Below, piece after piece: positions 51,759 to 61,114 of a stretch of DNA of 64,000 bases (positions are counted from its first letter, which is position 1; every line of letters starts with the position of its first letter). Origin of the DNA: Armatimonadota bacterium (GTDB lineage Bacteria > Sysuimicrobiota > Sysuimicrobiia > Sysuimicrobiales > Sysuimicrobiaceae); the NCBI GenBank assembly GCA_031432545.1, contig JAVKGX010000001.1, forward strand, positions 132,411-196,410. Reading direction: 5' to 3'. The position numbers were made by a program, and so were the translations under genes. A model generated the notes under the pieces. That model did no database searches, was not told the DNA's origin, and saw nothing but the letters and a program-made list of their open reading frames with translations.

Positions 51759-52166
51759 CTACCGTGTGTCCGTGCCCAGCCACAGGATCACCCGGGGCAC
51801 GCGTCGCAACACAATCTCCACCGCTTCCCCCGTACCCACGCGGTACAACGGCAGGTCGTGCCCGTCCACCCACAGCCGCTGCCGGCCGGTTGGTCCGATG
51901 CGCACCGTGAGCCTTGTGTGCACCGCGCCGTCGGACCTCCCGACCAGCTCGTCGCCGCGTCTGTGATACGGGGGAGGTAGCCCCAGGTGCTCCAGGACCG
52001 CCTCCTCCGTGCTCGACACCTCCACGAGCCGCAACCCCCCGGCGGCGACCTCGAATCGCTCGGCGGTCGGCGCGCCGTACAGCGAGTAGGTGTACTCGAG
52101 TCGGACTTGCGAGCGCGGCCCGACGGGCACCCGCCACAGCAACCGACCCGTGCCGGCGTGGCGCAC
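51759..52166 (-). CDS. DUF1850 protein of a TRAP operon
   Basis: The protein resembles DUF1850: RLEYTYSLYGAPTAERFEV and LEHLGLPPPYHRRGDELV segments in the middle. DUF1850 proteins are commonly encoded between the TAXI receptor and the fused permease, as here. With the first ATG/GTG/TTG (GTG 52166) it is 135 residues and lacks an export signal. In the same frame the upstream codons read AKVLAAAIVGAAAAASVLPAAA, a likely signal peptide, but this stretch has no ATG, GTG or TTG; CTG 52229 is a candidate start. The family name is confident, the start is not. Confidence 0.65.
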   Translation of the reverse strand: MRHAGTGRLLWRVPVGPRSQVRLEYTYSLYGAPTAERFEVAAGGLRLVEVSSTEEAVLEHLGLPPPYHRRGDELVGRSDGAVHTRLTVRIGPTGRQRLWVDGHDLPLYRVGTGEAVEIVLRRVPRVILWLGTDTR

Positions 52167-52239
52167 CTCGACCGCCGCAGCCGGAAGAACAGACGCCGCC
52201 GCAGCCGCACCGACGATCGCGGCGGCCAGGACCTTCGCC

Positions 52240-53214
52240 CTAGAAACCTTCGACGCCGCGCTCCCTGTAGTACCGGATGGCCCCCGGGTGGAAGGGCACC
52301 GGGGACCGGCCTGCGATTCCGACCAGTGTGATGTTCGCCGCCTCCTTGTGCACCTGCGCCAAATCCGCGCGACGTTCGAACAGCAGTTTCGTGATCTGGT
52401 AGGCGAGTTCCGTATCGAAGTCCTGGTGCACGACCAGCAGGTTCGCCACGCCGATGGTGGGAACGTTGGCCGGTAGGCCCGGGTAGAACTCCTTGAGGAC
52501 CACCGCGCGGAAGTACAGGTTCCCGTACCGGCGCTGCAGGGCGGGCACCAGGCCGTCCAGGGCGACCATACGGATTCGCACGCCTGGGGTAGCCGCCAGG
52601 TCCAGGATCGCCGCGGTCGGCAACCCGCCGCTCCAGAAGAACGCGTCGATCTTCCTGTCCTTGAGGGCGTCCACCGAAGGGGCGACGCCCAGCCGCTCCT
52701 TTTGGATGTCCCGGTCGGGGTTCAGTCCAGCGGCCTCGAGGATCCGCAGCGCGGTGATCTCGGTCCCGCTGCCGGGCGCCCCCACCGAGACGCGCTTGCC
52801 GCGCAAGTCCGCGATGGTGTTGATGCCGGTGCCGTCCACCGTCACCAGGTGGTTGAAGTTGTTGTACAGCGGAGCCAGCGTCCGGATCGGGACAGGGTTG
52901 CCGCGGAATGCCTCCAGCCCCCGGAAGGCGTCGAAGGCGGTGTCGGCGAGCGTGAAGGCTAGGTCCGCGCGCTTGGCCTGGATCAGGCGCATGTTGTCGA
53001 CCGAAGCCGGCGTGACCTCTGCCGTGGCGGTGACGTTGGGGAGGTGCCGGGAGATCAGGGACGCAAGGCCCCCTCCCAGCGGGAAGTACACGCCGCCGGT
53101 GCCTCCGGTGGCAATCGAGAGGCGGATCACCGAAGGTCCGGACGCCACCGGTACGGTCGTCGACAGGATCAGGACTACCGCAGCTGCCAGAACGGCAAGA
53201 CGACTCGCACGCAT
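52240..53214 (-). CDS. TAXI-family TRAP transporter solute receptor
   Basis: The 324-residue exported receptor starts with a signal peptide (RASRLAVLAAAVVLILS, cleavage near 25). TAXI family features are SIATGGTGGVYFPLGGGLA (about 33-51), the KRADLAFTLADTAFDAF region, VSVGAPGSGTEITALRIL and TPGVRIRMVALDG. ATG 53214 has GGGAGG 8 bases upstream. Ligand unknown; glutamate-like or other dicarboxylates are reported for some TAXI systems. Its gene is the first of the three-gene TRAP operon. Confidence 0.92.
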   Translation of the reverse strand: MRASRLAVLAAAVVLILSTTVPVASGPSVIRLSIATGGTGGVYFPLGGGLASLISRHLPNVTATAEVTPASVDNMRLIQAKRADLAFTLADTAFDAFRGLEAFRGNPVPIRTLAPLYNNFNHLVTVDGTGINTIADLRGKRVSVGAPGSGTEITALRILEAAGLNPDRDIQKERLGVAPSVDALKDRKIDAFFWSGGLPTAAILDLAATPGVRIRMVALDGLVPALQRRYGNLYFRAVVLKEFYPGLPANVPTIGVANLLVVHQDFDTELAYQITKLLFERRADLAQVHKEAANITLVGIAGRSPVPFHPGAIRYYRERGVEGF

Positions 53215-53307
53215 GGTTCGACCTCCCACCCTGCTCGTGGTGCGGTGCACTTCTGCACCGTCCCCTGCCCCTCCTGTCGGCCCGCGGGCGCGTCGCCCGG
53301 CACCGCC

Positions 53308-54936
53308 TCAGGCGGCGAGGGCGTGCACGATCTGTTCCTCGCGGCGCTGCAGCTCCCGGGCGGCCTGGTTCAGCGCCGCCGCATACAGCATCAGGACGTA
53401 GGCACCAGCCGCCGGCACGGCTGCTGTGCCCCAGGAGGGCGGAGCCCACGCCAGCAGCCCCATGGCCGGCAGCAGCAAGACGGCGCCGGCGGCGGCGGCC
53501 GCGAGCTGAATCAGCGCGTATCCGCAGCCCCGCGCGAACGAGTGTTGCTGGAGCCCGCCCTGTCGGGTGACGACGCGCAACGGAAGCCATACGGACAAGA
53601 AGTTCCCGACGGCCGCGAGCACGACCGAGCCCAGGCCCATGCGGAGCAACACACCCGGTAGCGCGTACCACTGGCCGGTGAGCGCCGCGAGCGTCGAAAG
53701 CAGCGCGGCGTTGAACGGTAAAAGCACGGCGAGGAGGGCCAAGTTCTTGCCCAGGAGGAGGTCCCGCCGCCGACAGGGCGACTGGAAGAGGAACCGGGTG
53801 GCCTCGCCGTCGGACCCAAAGAGGTTGCCGAGGATCGGCATCTGCCCGAACAGCAGGATGACGACGGCCGGGACGAGTGCGAACATGAGCAGGCGCGGCG
53901 GCGGACGGAAGGCGACGAGGGGGAAGTACACCAGCGCGAGCAGGTACAGCAAGTTCAGCACGCGGGACTTGAAGAAGGGGTCGCGCAGCGCGACCCTGAG
54001 CTGCTTGGCGAAGACCGCTCCGATCGGATCCGGCAGCAACGACCCCGCGACCTCCCCACCCCGCCGGGGTTCGCGCAGTGACCGACGCGTCTGCGTCCGC
54101 TCCAGTCCCTCGCCCTCGTAGGTTCTGCGAACGGCCCACACGAGCGCCGTCGCTGAAAGCGCAGCCAAAGCCACCAGGCCCACCAACAGCGCACCACTCT
54201 CCACCCAGTCCCCTCGGTACGCGGCGTCGACGGCACGGGACGCCAGACCCGGGGGCAGCCACGCCACGACCTGCCAGGTCTGGCTGGTGAGGAACTGTTC
54301 GAGGTCGAACCGCACCCCGCGCCGCCCCGCGGCCTGGAAGGCGAGCAGCAGCAGCATCAGCCCCAGCGGCGCCAGGACGACGACCAGGTCCCGTGCCCGT
54401 CGGCTCTGCGCCGCTGCGGCGGTGGCGACGGCGATCGCCTGGTTCAAGGCGACGGCGTGCGCGAAGAACAGCCCCACGGACAAACCGGCCGCAGCCTGCA
54501 CCGCGGGCGGGCCCGGGACGGCGAAGGCCACGGCGGCCAGTGTGGGCAGCGTCAGCAGCACCGGTGGGTCGAGCACCGCGCCGCCCAGCAGGGCCGCGAG
54601 CAACGTCGGTCGGGAGATGGGGTAGGCGAGCAGCTGCCGGACGTCGTAGGTGTCTCCGAGCGCGATGCCCACAAGCGGGCTGAGGATCCACATCATGTGC
54701 ACGCCGAGGAGCACCGCACGGTGGAGGTCTTCGGCGTGCGGGCCCAGCGTGCGGGCCGTCACCCAGAGGGACCAGGCGATCCACAGCGAGCCCGGCACGA
54801 AGAATCCTGCGGCGGCCGCCAGGCCCAGACGGGACATCCCCTCGCGTCCTGCGGTGCGCCAGATCAGGCGCCACTTCAGCCACAAGAGCAGCCGCAGCTG
54901 ATCGCGCGCGGCAGGTGGGGCCGTCAGGTCAGCCAC
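53308..54936 (-). CDS. ABC exporter membrane protein
   Basis: The 542-residue protein has about 14 hydrophobic segments, consistent with a large ABC-2-like permease. The N-terminal segments are basic (LRLLLWLKWRLIWRTAGREG, about 16-35) as in Bacillota ABC exporters of unknown load. No substrate can be named. GTG 54936 is used; the start overlaps the ATPase gene by 13 bases. The pair forms a two-gene ABC exporter. Confidence 0.78.
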   Translation of the reverse strand: MADLTAPPAARDQLRLLLWLKWRLIWRTAGREGMSRLGLAAAAGFFVPGSLWIAWSLWVTARTLGPHAEDLHRAVLLGVHMMWILSPLVGIALGDTYDVRQLLAYPISRPTLLAALLGGAVLDPPVLLTLPTLAAVAFAVPGPPAVQAAAGLSVGLFFAHAVALNQAIAVATAAAAQSRRARDLVVVLAPLGLMLLLLAFQAAGRRGVRFDLEQFLTSQTWQVVAWLPPGLASRAVDAAYRGDWVESGALLVGLVALAALSATALVWAVRRTYEGEGLERTQTRRSLREPRRGGEVAGSLLPDPIGAVFAKQLRVALRDPFFKSRVLNLLYLLALVYFPLVAFRPPPRLLMFALVPAVVILLFGQMPILGNLFGSDGEATRFLFQSPCRRRDLLLGKNLALLAVLLPFNAALLSTLAALTGQWYALPGVLLRMGLGSVVLAAVGNFLSVWLPLRVVTRQGGLQQHSFARGCGYALIQLAAAAAGAVLLLPAMGLLAWAPPSWGTAAVPAAGAYVLMLYAAALNQAARELQRREEQIVHALAA

Positions 54937-55697
54937 GCCAGCGCCTGCGGGTCGGTGTCGGCCCCGACCAGCGTCAAGAAGACATCCTCCAGCGTCCCCT
55001 CGCCGCCCGACGCCCGTTCGCGCAGTTCGGGGATCGTACCCTCGGCGACGATGCGACCGCGGTGGATGATCGCGATGCGGTCGCACAGCCTCTCCACGAC
55101 CTCCATCACGTGGGAGGAAAAGAAGATCGTGGTGCCGCGCCGTGTGAGTTGCTGCAGCAAGCCCCGAATCGCACGCACCGAAATCGGGTCGATGCCGTTG
55201 AACGGCTCATCCAAAAACAGCACGCGAGGGCCGTGGATCAGCGCCGCCGCCAGGGCCACCTTCTTCTTCATGCCCATGGAGTAGTCGGCGATCAGCCGGC
55301 CCCGGACTTCCTGCAGGTCTAGCAGGGTGAGGAGGTCGTCGGCCCGCCGGGCGGCCTCATCCGGCCGCAGACCGTACATGCGGCCGGCAAAGACCAGCAG
55401 TTCGCCACCGGTCAGGCGTTCGTAGAGGCTGACCTCCTCGGGCAGCAGCCCGATGCGGCGCTTGACCTCCAGCGGCTCGGCCTGCGCGTCGTATCCAAGG
55501 ACGCGCACGGTGCCCGCCGTCGGCCGCAGCATCCCGGACAGCATCCGGATCGTGGTCGTCTTGCCGGCGCCGTTGGGACCCAGAAAGCCGAAGAACTCAC
55601 CGGGCCGCACCCGCAGGTCGATCCCGTCCACGGCGCGCATGCCGTCGAATGCCTTCACCAGCCGTTCGGTCTCGACGGCGTACGGTCCGGTCTCCAC
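54924..55697 (-). CDS. ABC transporter ATP-binding protein
   Basis: The 257-residue protein is an ABC exporter ATPase. Walker A is GPNGAGKTTT (about 38-47), the Q-loop lies in LLPEEVSLYERLT, the signature is YSMGMKKKVALA, a variant of LSGGQ, and Walker B is VLFLDEPFNGIDP. The switch His is in FSSHVMEVVE. The ABC-2 multidrug-type ATPases have this layout. The gene precedes the permease and overlaps it. Confidence 0.93.
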   Translation of the reverse strand: METGPYAVETERLVKAFDGMRAVDGIDLRVRPGEFFGFLGPNGAGKTTTIRMLSGMLRPTAGTVRVLGYDAQAEPLEVKRRIGLLPEEVSLYERLTGGELLVFAGRMYGLRPDEAARRADDLLTLLDLQEVRGRLIADYSMGMKKKVALAAALIHGPRVLFLDEPFNGIDPISVRAIRGLLQQLTRRGTTIFFSSHVMEVVERLCDRIAIIHRGRIVAEGTIPELRERASGGEGTLEDVFLTLVGADTDPQALAWLT

Positions 55698-55832
55698 GGT
55701 CCCTCCGGGCGGCGTCAGGATGGGCCGTCCCCTTCGACACTATCCGGGTTCCGACGGGTTCGATCAAGCCTCGCCGACGCGTCCGCCGTTGTCGGACGCC
55801 CGCCTTTCGCGCTAGCCTTGGGTCTGGGTCCC

Positions 55833-57167
55833 ATGTACGTCGTCCTCGCAGGCGCCGGACTCGTCGGCTCCCAGATCGCCAAGGCGCTGGAAAGCCAGCA
55901 CGACGTCGTCGTCATCGACCTCCGCCCGGAGGTCCGGGATCGACTCGCCACGCTCGACGTGCGCGTCCTGGTCGGTCAAGCCACCGACCCCGAGGTGCTC
56001 ACCGAGGCGAAGGTGGACCGGGCGGACGCCTTCATCGCGTGCACCGACCGCGACGAGGTGAACCTGATCGTCTCGATGCTCGCCAAGGGGCTGGGCGCCC
56101 GGCAGGTCCTATGCTTTGTCGGCCGCGCGTCCTACGCAGAGATCCTCACCGACCCGCGCGCCGCCGAGGTGCTGGGACACCGCATCGACAAGGTGATCTG
56201 GGCGCAGCGGTCGGTGGCCGAGGAGATCATCGAGATCGTCCAGGTGCCGGGTGCGCTCGACATGGAGACGCTGGCCGGCGGCCGTCTGCGGTTCGTGGAG
56301 TACCGGATTGCCGCGGGCGGCGTCTTCGCGCAGCAGCCGCTGGCGGGTCAACAGTGGCCGGAAGGGGTGCACCTGGCGGGGATCTTGCGCGGACGCACCT
56401 TCCTGGCCCGAGAGGACGAGGGTCTGGCGCAGATCGTGCTGGAACCGGGCGATCGGTTGCTGTTCGCAACGACCCCGTTGGGCTTCACCGCACTGCAGGC
56501 CTGCTTCGCCCCCCGGGGCCGCGTCCGCCGGATCATGGTCGTCGGCGGCGGCAGCGTCGGCTACATGGTCGCCCGCGAACTCGTCAAGCACAAGCTGGAG
56601 ATCACCATCGTCGAGCGCGACGCGCGCAGGTGTGAGTTCCTCTCCGAGCACTTGAGCAGTGCCTGGGTCCTGCACGGGGACGGTACCGACCTGGACCTGC
56701 TCACCGAGGAGGGTCTGTCTCGCTCCGACGTGCTCGTGGCGGTCACCGACAACGACGAGAAGAACCTGCTGGTGTCGTTGCTGGCCAAGCAGATGGGCGT
56801 GCCGAAGGTGATCACGCGGGTGGGCCGCCCGGAGCATCAGCAGCTGTTCGAGCAGGTGGGTATCGACGTCCCGGTGACGCCGACGGTGTCCGCGGTGCGC
56901 CAGGTCGTCGACTGGCTGGCGCCGGAGGTGGGCCACGTGCCCGTGCTGGAAGAGACGCTGGATCTGATCGAGGTGGAATTGCCGAAACGGTACCGCAGGA
57001 TGCCGCTGTCCGGACTGAATCTGCCCCGGGGTGCGACCGTCGTGGCCGTGCTCAACGGCCAGCGGGCTTCCCTCCCCGGACCGTCGACCACCGTCGAGGG
57101 CGGAGACCACCTCCTCATCCTGGCTCCCCGCGAGATCGAGAATGAGGTCCTCAGGCGCCTCGCCTGA
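55833..57167 (+). CDS. trkA: Potassium uptake regulatory protein TrkA
   Basis: TrkA is the peripheral NAD(H)-binding subunit that gates the TrkH potassium channel. The 444-residue protein has two tandem RCK units. RCK 1 starts VVLAGAGLVGSQIAKALE (Rossmann GxGxxG) and RCK 2 begins IMVVGGGSVGYMVARELV (near 235), each followed by a TrkA_C domain. ATG 55833 is the likely start because the Rossmann fold begins two residues later; a TTG at 55818 could add five residues. trkH starts inside its 3' end. Confidence 0.95.
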   Translation: MYVVLAGAGLVGSQIAKALESQHDVVVIDLRPEVRDRLATLDVRVLVGQATDPEVLTEAKVDRADAFIACTDRDEVNLIVSMLAKGLGARQVLCFVGRASYAEILTDPRAAEVLGHRIDKVIWAQRSVAEEIIEIVQVPGALDMETLAGGRLRFVEYRIAAGGVFAQQPLAGQQWPEGVHLAGILRGRTFLAREDEGLAQIVLEPGDRLLFATTPLGFTALQACFAPRGRVRRIMVVGGGSVGYMVARELVKHKLEITIVERDARRCEFLSEHLSSAWVLHGDGTDLDLLTEEGLSRSDVLVAVTDNDEKNLLVSLLAKQMGVPKVITRVGRPEHQQLFEQVGIDVPVTPTVSAVRQVVDWLAPEVGHVPVLEETLDLIEVELPKRYRRMPLSGLNLPRGATVVAVLNGQRASLPGPSTTVEGGDHLLILAPREIENEVLRRLA

Positions 57168-58617
57168 CCCCTCCTATCCGGCCGTCGCCGCCTACATCAT
57201 CGGGACCGTCTGTCTGGGTCTGGGGGTCCTGCTCGCGCTGTTTTGGGGTGCTGCGCTGCTGCTCGAAGAACCGCCGTCGGGATTCGGTGTCGGAGCGCTT
57301 ACGGGGATCGGCGCAGGAGGGTTGCTGCGCGCCGTCGGCCAGGGTCACACCGAACCGCGTCGGAGCGAGACATTTTTCACCGTCGCGACGTTGTGGCTCA
57401 TCGCGCCAGCGCTCGGTGCGGTGCCGTACTGGCTGTCGGGCGGGCTGACGTACCTGGACGCGCTGTTCGAGTCGGTGTCGGGGTTCACCACCACGGGTGC
57501 GACGGTGCTCACTGACTTCGACCGCTTCGGTCCGGTCCTGTTCCTGTGGCGGGCCGCCACCCAGTGGATGGGCGGTCTGGGGATCGTGATCCTGTTCGTC
57601 GCCGTCCTGCCGCAGTTGGCCGTGGCAGGCCGCCAGTTGTTCTTCGCGGAGAGCACGGGCGTCCACAAGGAGAAGCTGACGCCGCGCCTGCAGGACACAG
57701 CGCGTTCGGTCTTCCGCGTGTATCTCCTGCTGACGACGGCCTGCGTCGTGGCCTACTGGCTCGCCGGGCTGTCCCCGTACGACGCGGTGGCCCACGCGCT
57801 CACGACCCTGCCGGCGGGTGGGTTCAGTCCACGTGCGGAGGGGATGGCGGCCTACCCGGCCGCGGTGCAGTGGGTGGCCGTCGTGTTCATGTTTCTGGCC
57901 GGGCTGAGCCTGGTGTTGCAGTACCGATTGATCTTCGTGCGAGAGCCGCGTCCTCTGTTCGCCGATCCGGAGGTGCGCGCGTACGCCGCGATCGTACTCG
58001 TGGCCGGTGCAGGCCTCGCGCTCCATCTCGCCGCGGGCGGCGCCCACCGCGGAGCGGACGCGGTCCGCCACGCCTTCTTCCAGGTCGTGAGCATCCTGAC
58101 CACGACCGGATACCACTCGGTCGACTTCACCCGGTGGCCCCCGCCCGCCCAGGCCGTGCTGGTGGGGTTGATGTTCATCGGCGGCAGCGCTGGATCGGCG
58201 GCCGGCGGCATCAAGGTCGTGCGCTGGCTGGTGATCGCCGCGCTGGTGCGACGCGAGCTGCACCGCACGCTGCACCCACAGGCCGTCATGCCGCTGCGTT
58301 TGGGGGCCCGCGCCGTGGGCGACGAAGTGCTGCGGGGAGTCGCGGCATTCGTGACACTCTACGTCGTCCTCTTCGCGGCCGGCGCGCTGCTGTTGGGGGT
58401 GTTGGAAGGCGACTTCGTTGTTGCGTTCACCGCGCCCGCGGCGACGATCGGGAACATCGGCCCAGGGCTGGGCGGCGTCGGGCCTGCTGCATCCTACGCG
58501 CAGCTGCAGCCGGCGTCGAAGGCCTTTTTGATCTTCGGGATGTGGGCCGGCCGCATCGAGGTGATCCCGGTCTTCTTGCTGTTCAGCCCGGAACTGTGGC
58601 GGAGGCTGCGGCCCTGA
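57142..58617 (+). CDS. trkH: Potassium transporter TrkH
   Basis: TrkH is the channel subunit. The 491-residue protein has the four pseudo-repeats with selectivity-filter loops: VSGFTTTGATVL, LPAGGFSPRAEG, SILTTTGYHSVDF and ATIGNIGPGLGG, each with the conserved Gly. About ten membrane helices are seen. ATG 57142 is chosen; it overlaps trkA by 26 bases, as is common in trkA-trkH operons. Longer upstream frames are trkA shadows. Confidence 0.93.
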   Translation: MRSSGASPDPSYPAVAAYIIGTVCLGLGVLLALFWGAALLLEEPPSGFGVGALTGIGAGGLLRAVGQGHTEPRRSETFFTVATLWLIAPALGAVPYWLSGGLTYLDALFESVSGFTTTGATVLTDFDRFGPVLFLWRAATQWMGGLGIVILFVAVLPQLAVAGRQLFFAESTGVHKEKLTPRLQDTARSVFRVYLLLTTACVVAYWLAGLSPYDAVAHALTTLPAGGFSPRAEGMAAYPAAVQWVAVVFMFLAGLSLVLQYRLIFVREPRPLFADPEVRAYAAIVLVAGAGLALHLAAGGAHRGADAVRHAFFQVVSILTTTGYHSVDFTRWPPPAQAVLVGLMFIGGSAGSAAGGIKVVRWLVIAALVRRELHRTLHPQAVMPLRLGARAVGDEVLRGVAAFVTLYVVLFAAGALLLGVLEGDFVVAFTAPAATIGNIGPGLGGVGPAASYAQLQPASKAFLIFGMWAGRIEVIPVFLLFSPELWRRLRP

Positions 58618-58698
58618 TCCATCGTGCGGGCCCGCGCCGCGAACCTGGCCGGGCTCGGGAGCCAGGACGTCTCCCTCGTGCGCTGAGGCACAGCGGCC

Positions 58699-60645
58699 CT
58701 AGGCGACCGGGTGCAGCTTCGTGTACGCGAGCTTGCCGCCGGCCAGGATGTAGGCGCGCTCCCGCTCGTTGAGGTTGACCCGCACCGGGATCTGCGTGCC
58801 CTTCGTACGGTTGTGGAGGACAAGGCGCTGGTCCCCGCGTTCGATCGCCGCGCGGATGCCGGGCAGTTCGATCTCGTCGCCCTGCTCGAGGTGGGCCCAG
58901 TCCGCGGGATCCTCGAACACCATCGGCACGATTCCCCAGTTGATGAGGTTGGCGTGGTGGATGCGCGCGAACCCCTTGCTCACGACGCCGCGCACGCCCA
59001 GGTACATCGGGGCGATGGCCGCGTGTTCGCGGCTGGATCCCTGTCCGTAGTTCTCGCCGCCGACGATGATGCCCCCGCCCCACTCCCTGGCGCGCGCGGC
59101 GAACTCCGGGTCGATGCGCGCGAAGACGAACTCGCTGAGTTTGGGGATGTTGGACCGGTACGCGAGGTACTCGGAGCCCGCTGGGCTGATGTGGTCCGTG
59201 GAGATGTCGTCGCCGACCCGGATCAGCACCCGCCCTCGCAGGTCGCCCTCCAGCGGCGCCTTCACCGGGGCCGGCACGATGTTGGCGCCGCGCTGGACCC
59301 GAAACGCCTCGGCCTCCGGCTCGGTCAGCGGCGGCACGAGTCCCGGGTTGTCCTGGCTGATCCTCTCCGGAAGCTCCGCCGGGGGCGCGGGGATGTCCAG
59401 ATCGCGGGGGTCAGTGAGCACGCCGGTGATCGCCGTTGCCGCCGCGACCTCCGGGCTCGTCAGGTAGACATCGTCCTCCTTGAGGCCCGACCGCCCCTTG
59501 AAGTTGCGGTTGATCGCGCGCACGCTGCGTGTGCCGGGGGCCGGCACGTGCCCGATGCCGATGCACGCCCCGCATGTCGCCTCGCTGACGTTCACGCCGG
59601 CGGCGATGAGGTCGGCCAGCAGTCCCTCTCTGGCGAGCAGTTCCAGGGCCGCACGGCTGCTCGCATGCACGAAGAACGTCACGTCCGGGTGGACGTGCTT
59701 GCCCCTGAGGACCTTCGCGACGGCCTGCAGGTCGGTGTACGAGCCGTTGGTGCACGACCCCACCATGACCTGGTGGACTTTGACGCCGGCTGCCTCGCGC
59801 ACCGGCCTAACGTTGTCAGGGTTGCTGGGCAGGGCGACCAGGGGTTCGATGGCGCTCAGGTCTACCTCCACGACGTCGTCGTACTCGACGTCGGGGTCTG
59901 GCAGCACTTCCCGCCAGTCGTCCAGCCGTCCCAGGCGGCGGTAGTAGTCCCGGGTGACCTCGTCGCTGGGGAAGATCGAGGTGGTCACCCCGATCTCGGT
60001 GCCCATGTTGGTGATCGTCACGCGCTGCTGCGCGTTGAGAGTCCGGATCCCTGGACCGAAGAATTCCAACAGCTTGCCGGCATTGCCGCGTACCGTGAAG
60101 CGCCGCAGCAGATCGAGGATTACGTCCTTCGCCGTCGCCCAAGGCTGCAGTGCACCGACCAATCGCACGCCGACTACGTAGGGCATGTCGACGTAGTACG
60201 GGCCGCCGGCCATCGCCACGGCCACGTCCATACCGCCGGCGCCGATCGCCAGCATCCCGACGCCGCCGCAGTGCGGAGTGTGGCTGTCGGCGCCCAGCGC
60301 GGTCTCACCGGGGATCGCAAAGTGCTCCAGGTGGATCTGGTGTCCGATGCCGGTGCCCGGCTTGGCGTACCAGGCACCGTACTTGCGGCAGGCGCTGGCC
60401 AGGTAGAGGTGGTCCTCCATGTTCTCGGGCTTGACCTGCAGCACGTTGTGGTCGGCGTAGGCCACCGCGACCTTGCAGCGCACGCGTGGCAATCCCATCG
60501 CCTCGAAGTGCATCATCGCCTGCGTGCCGGTGAGGTCCTGGATCAGCACCTGGTCGATCCGCAGCCCGATCTCTTCGCCCGGGACCATCCGGCCCTCGAC
60601 GAGGTGGGAGGCGATGATCTTCTGCGCCATTGTACCCTTGGCCAT
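58699..60645 (-). CDS. Aconitate hydratase
   Basis: Aconitase isomerises citrate and isocitrate through a 4Fe-4S cluster. The 648-residue protein has the cluster ligands Cys298 (VGSCTNGS), Cys358 and Cys361 (ATCGACIGIGH). Other landmarks are DSHTPHCGGVG (about 110-120), SDEVTRDYYRRLGR, the DHISPAGSEYL swivel domain start and GSSREHAA. The length and HGH-less N-terminus suit the bacterial/archaeal short type (AcnA-like). ATG 60645 has AGGAGG 9 bases upstream. It is transcribed divergently from the zinc-ribbon gene. Confidence 0.92.
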   Translation of the reverse strand: MAKGTMAQKIIASHLVEGRMVPGEEIGLRIDQVLIQDLTGTQAMMHFEAMGLPRVRCKVAVAYADHNVLQVKPENMEDHLYLASACRKYGAWYAKPGTGIGHQIHLEHFAIPGETALGADSHTPHCGGVGMLAIGAGGMDVAVAMAGGPYYVDMPYVVGVRLVGALQPWATAKDVILDLLRRFTVRGNAGKLLEFFGPGIRTLNAQQRVTITNMGTEIGVTTSIFPSDEVTRDYYRRLGRLDDWREVLPDPDVEYDDVVEVDLSAIEPLVALPSNPDNVRPVREAAGVKVHQVMVGSCTNGSYTDLQAVAKVLRGKHVHPDVTFFVHASSRAALELLAREGLLADLIAAGVNVSEATCGACIGIGHVPAPGTRSVRAINRNFKGRSGLKEDDVYLTSPEVAAATAITGVLTDPRDLDIPAPPAELPERISQDNPGLVPPLTEPEAEAFRVQRGANIVPAPVKAPLEGDLRGRVLIRVGDDISTDHISPAGSEYLAYRSNIPKLSEFVFARIDPEFAARAREWGGGIIVGGENYGQGSSREHAAIAPMYLGVRGVVSKGFARIHHANLINWGIVPMVFEDPADWAHLEQGDEIELPGIRAAIERGDQRLVLHNRTKGTQIPVRVNLNERERAYILAGGKLAYTKLHPVA

Positions 60646-60713
60646 GTGGAGAGTCCTCCTGTCGCGTGGGGTTGCCATACTAAGGATAGCGCTGTCGGCG
60701 AGACACTGGAAAA

Positions 60714-61112
60714 ATGGGGGTCGTGGTGAAAGTCGTCTGTCCGCGGTGCGATACCCGTCTGCTGTTGCTGGTCTTCAGGGACGTCGAGGTGGACGTCTGT
60801 GAGCGGTGCGGCGGGGCGTGGATGGACACCGCGGAACTGCAGGCGCTGCTTTCCCGCGCAACGATGCCGGACGCCGATCCGCTCATGCGATCGCTGTCGG
60901 CGACCGCGCACAGGCCAGACGGGGCCGTCCTGTGCCCGCGGTGCGATGCGGGGATGGTGGAGGTCTGCGCCGGCGACCTAAGGATCGATCGGTGCCCGGA
61001 AGGCCACGGCGTGTGGCTGGATGGCGGCGAGCTGGATCACCTGTTGCGGCAACCCGTGGGCGCGGCATCGGTCCTCGCCGAGGTCCTGGGCCGGCACGGT
61101 GCTCAGGGCTAG
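60714..61112 (+). CDS. Double zinc-ribbon (TFIIB-like) protein
   Basis: The 132-residue protein contains two zf-TFIIB-type zinc ribbons: CPRCDTRL... CERCGGAWMDTAEL (about 9-44) and CPRCDAGM... CPEGHGVWLDGGELDHL (about 74-112). Each has the C-x2-C pair and the W-(M/L)-D motif of this family. Small proteins of this kind are uncharacterised; they may bind nucleic acid or another protein. GTG 60723 is an alternative start. It is directly followed by an M48 protease gene, 2 bases away. Confidence 0.82.
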   Translation: MGVVVKVVCPRCDTRLLLLVFRDVEVDVCERCGGAWMDTAELQALLSRATMPDADPLMRSLSATAHRPDGAVLCPRCDAGMVEVCAGDLRIDRCPEGHGVWLDGGELDHLLRQPVGAASVLAEVLGRHGAQG

Positions 61113-61114
61113 CG

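Noticed and set aside
51788-54883. 1031-residue open frame on the minus strand
   Set aside because: Its translation is Arg-, Pro- and Gly-rich and crosses three genes with good family matches; it is a GC-rich shadow frame.
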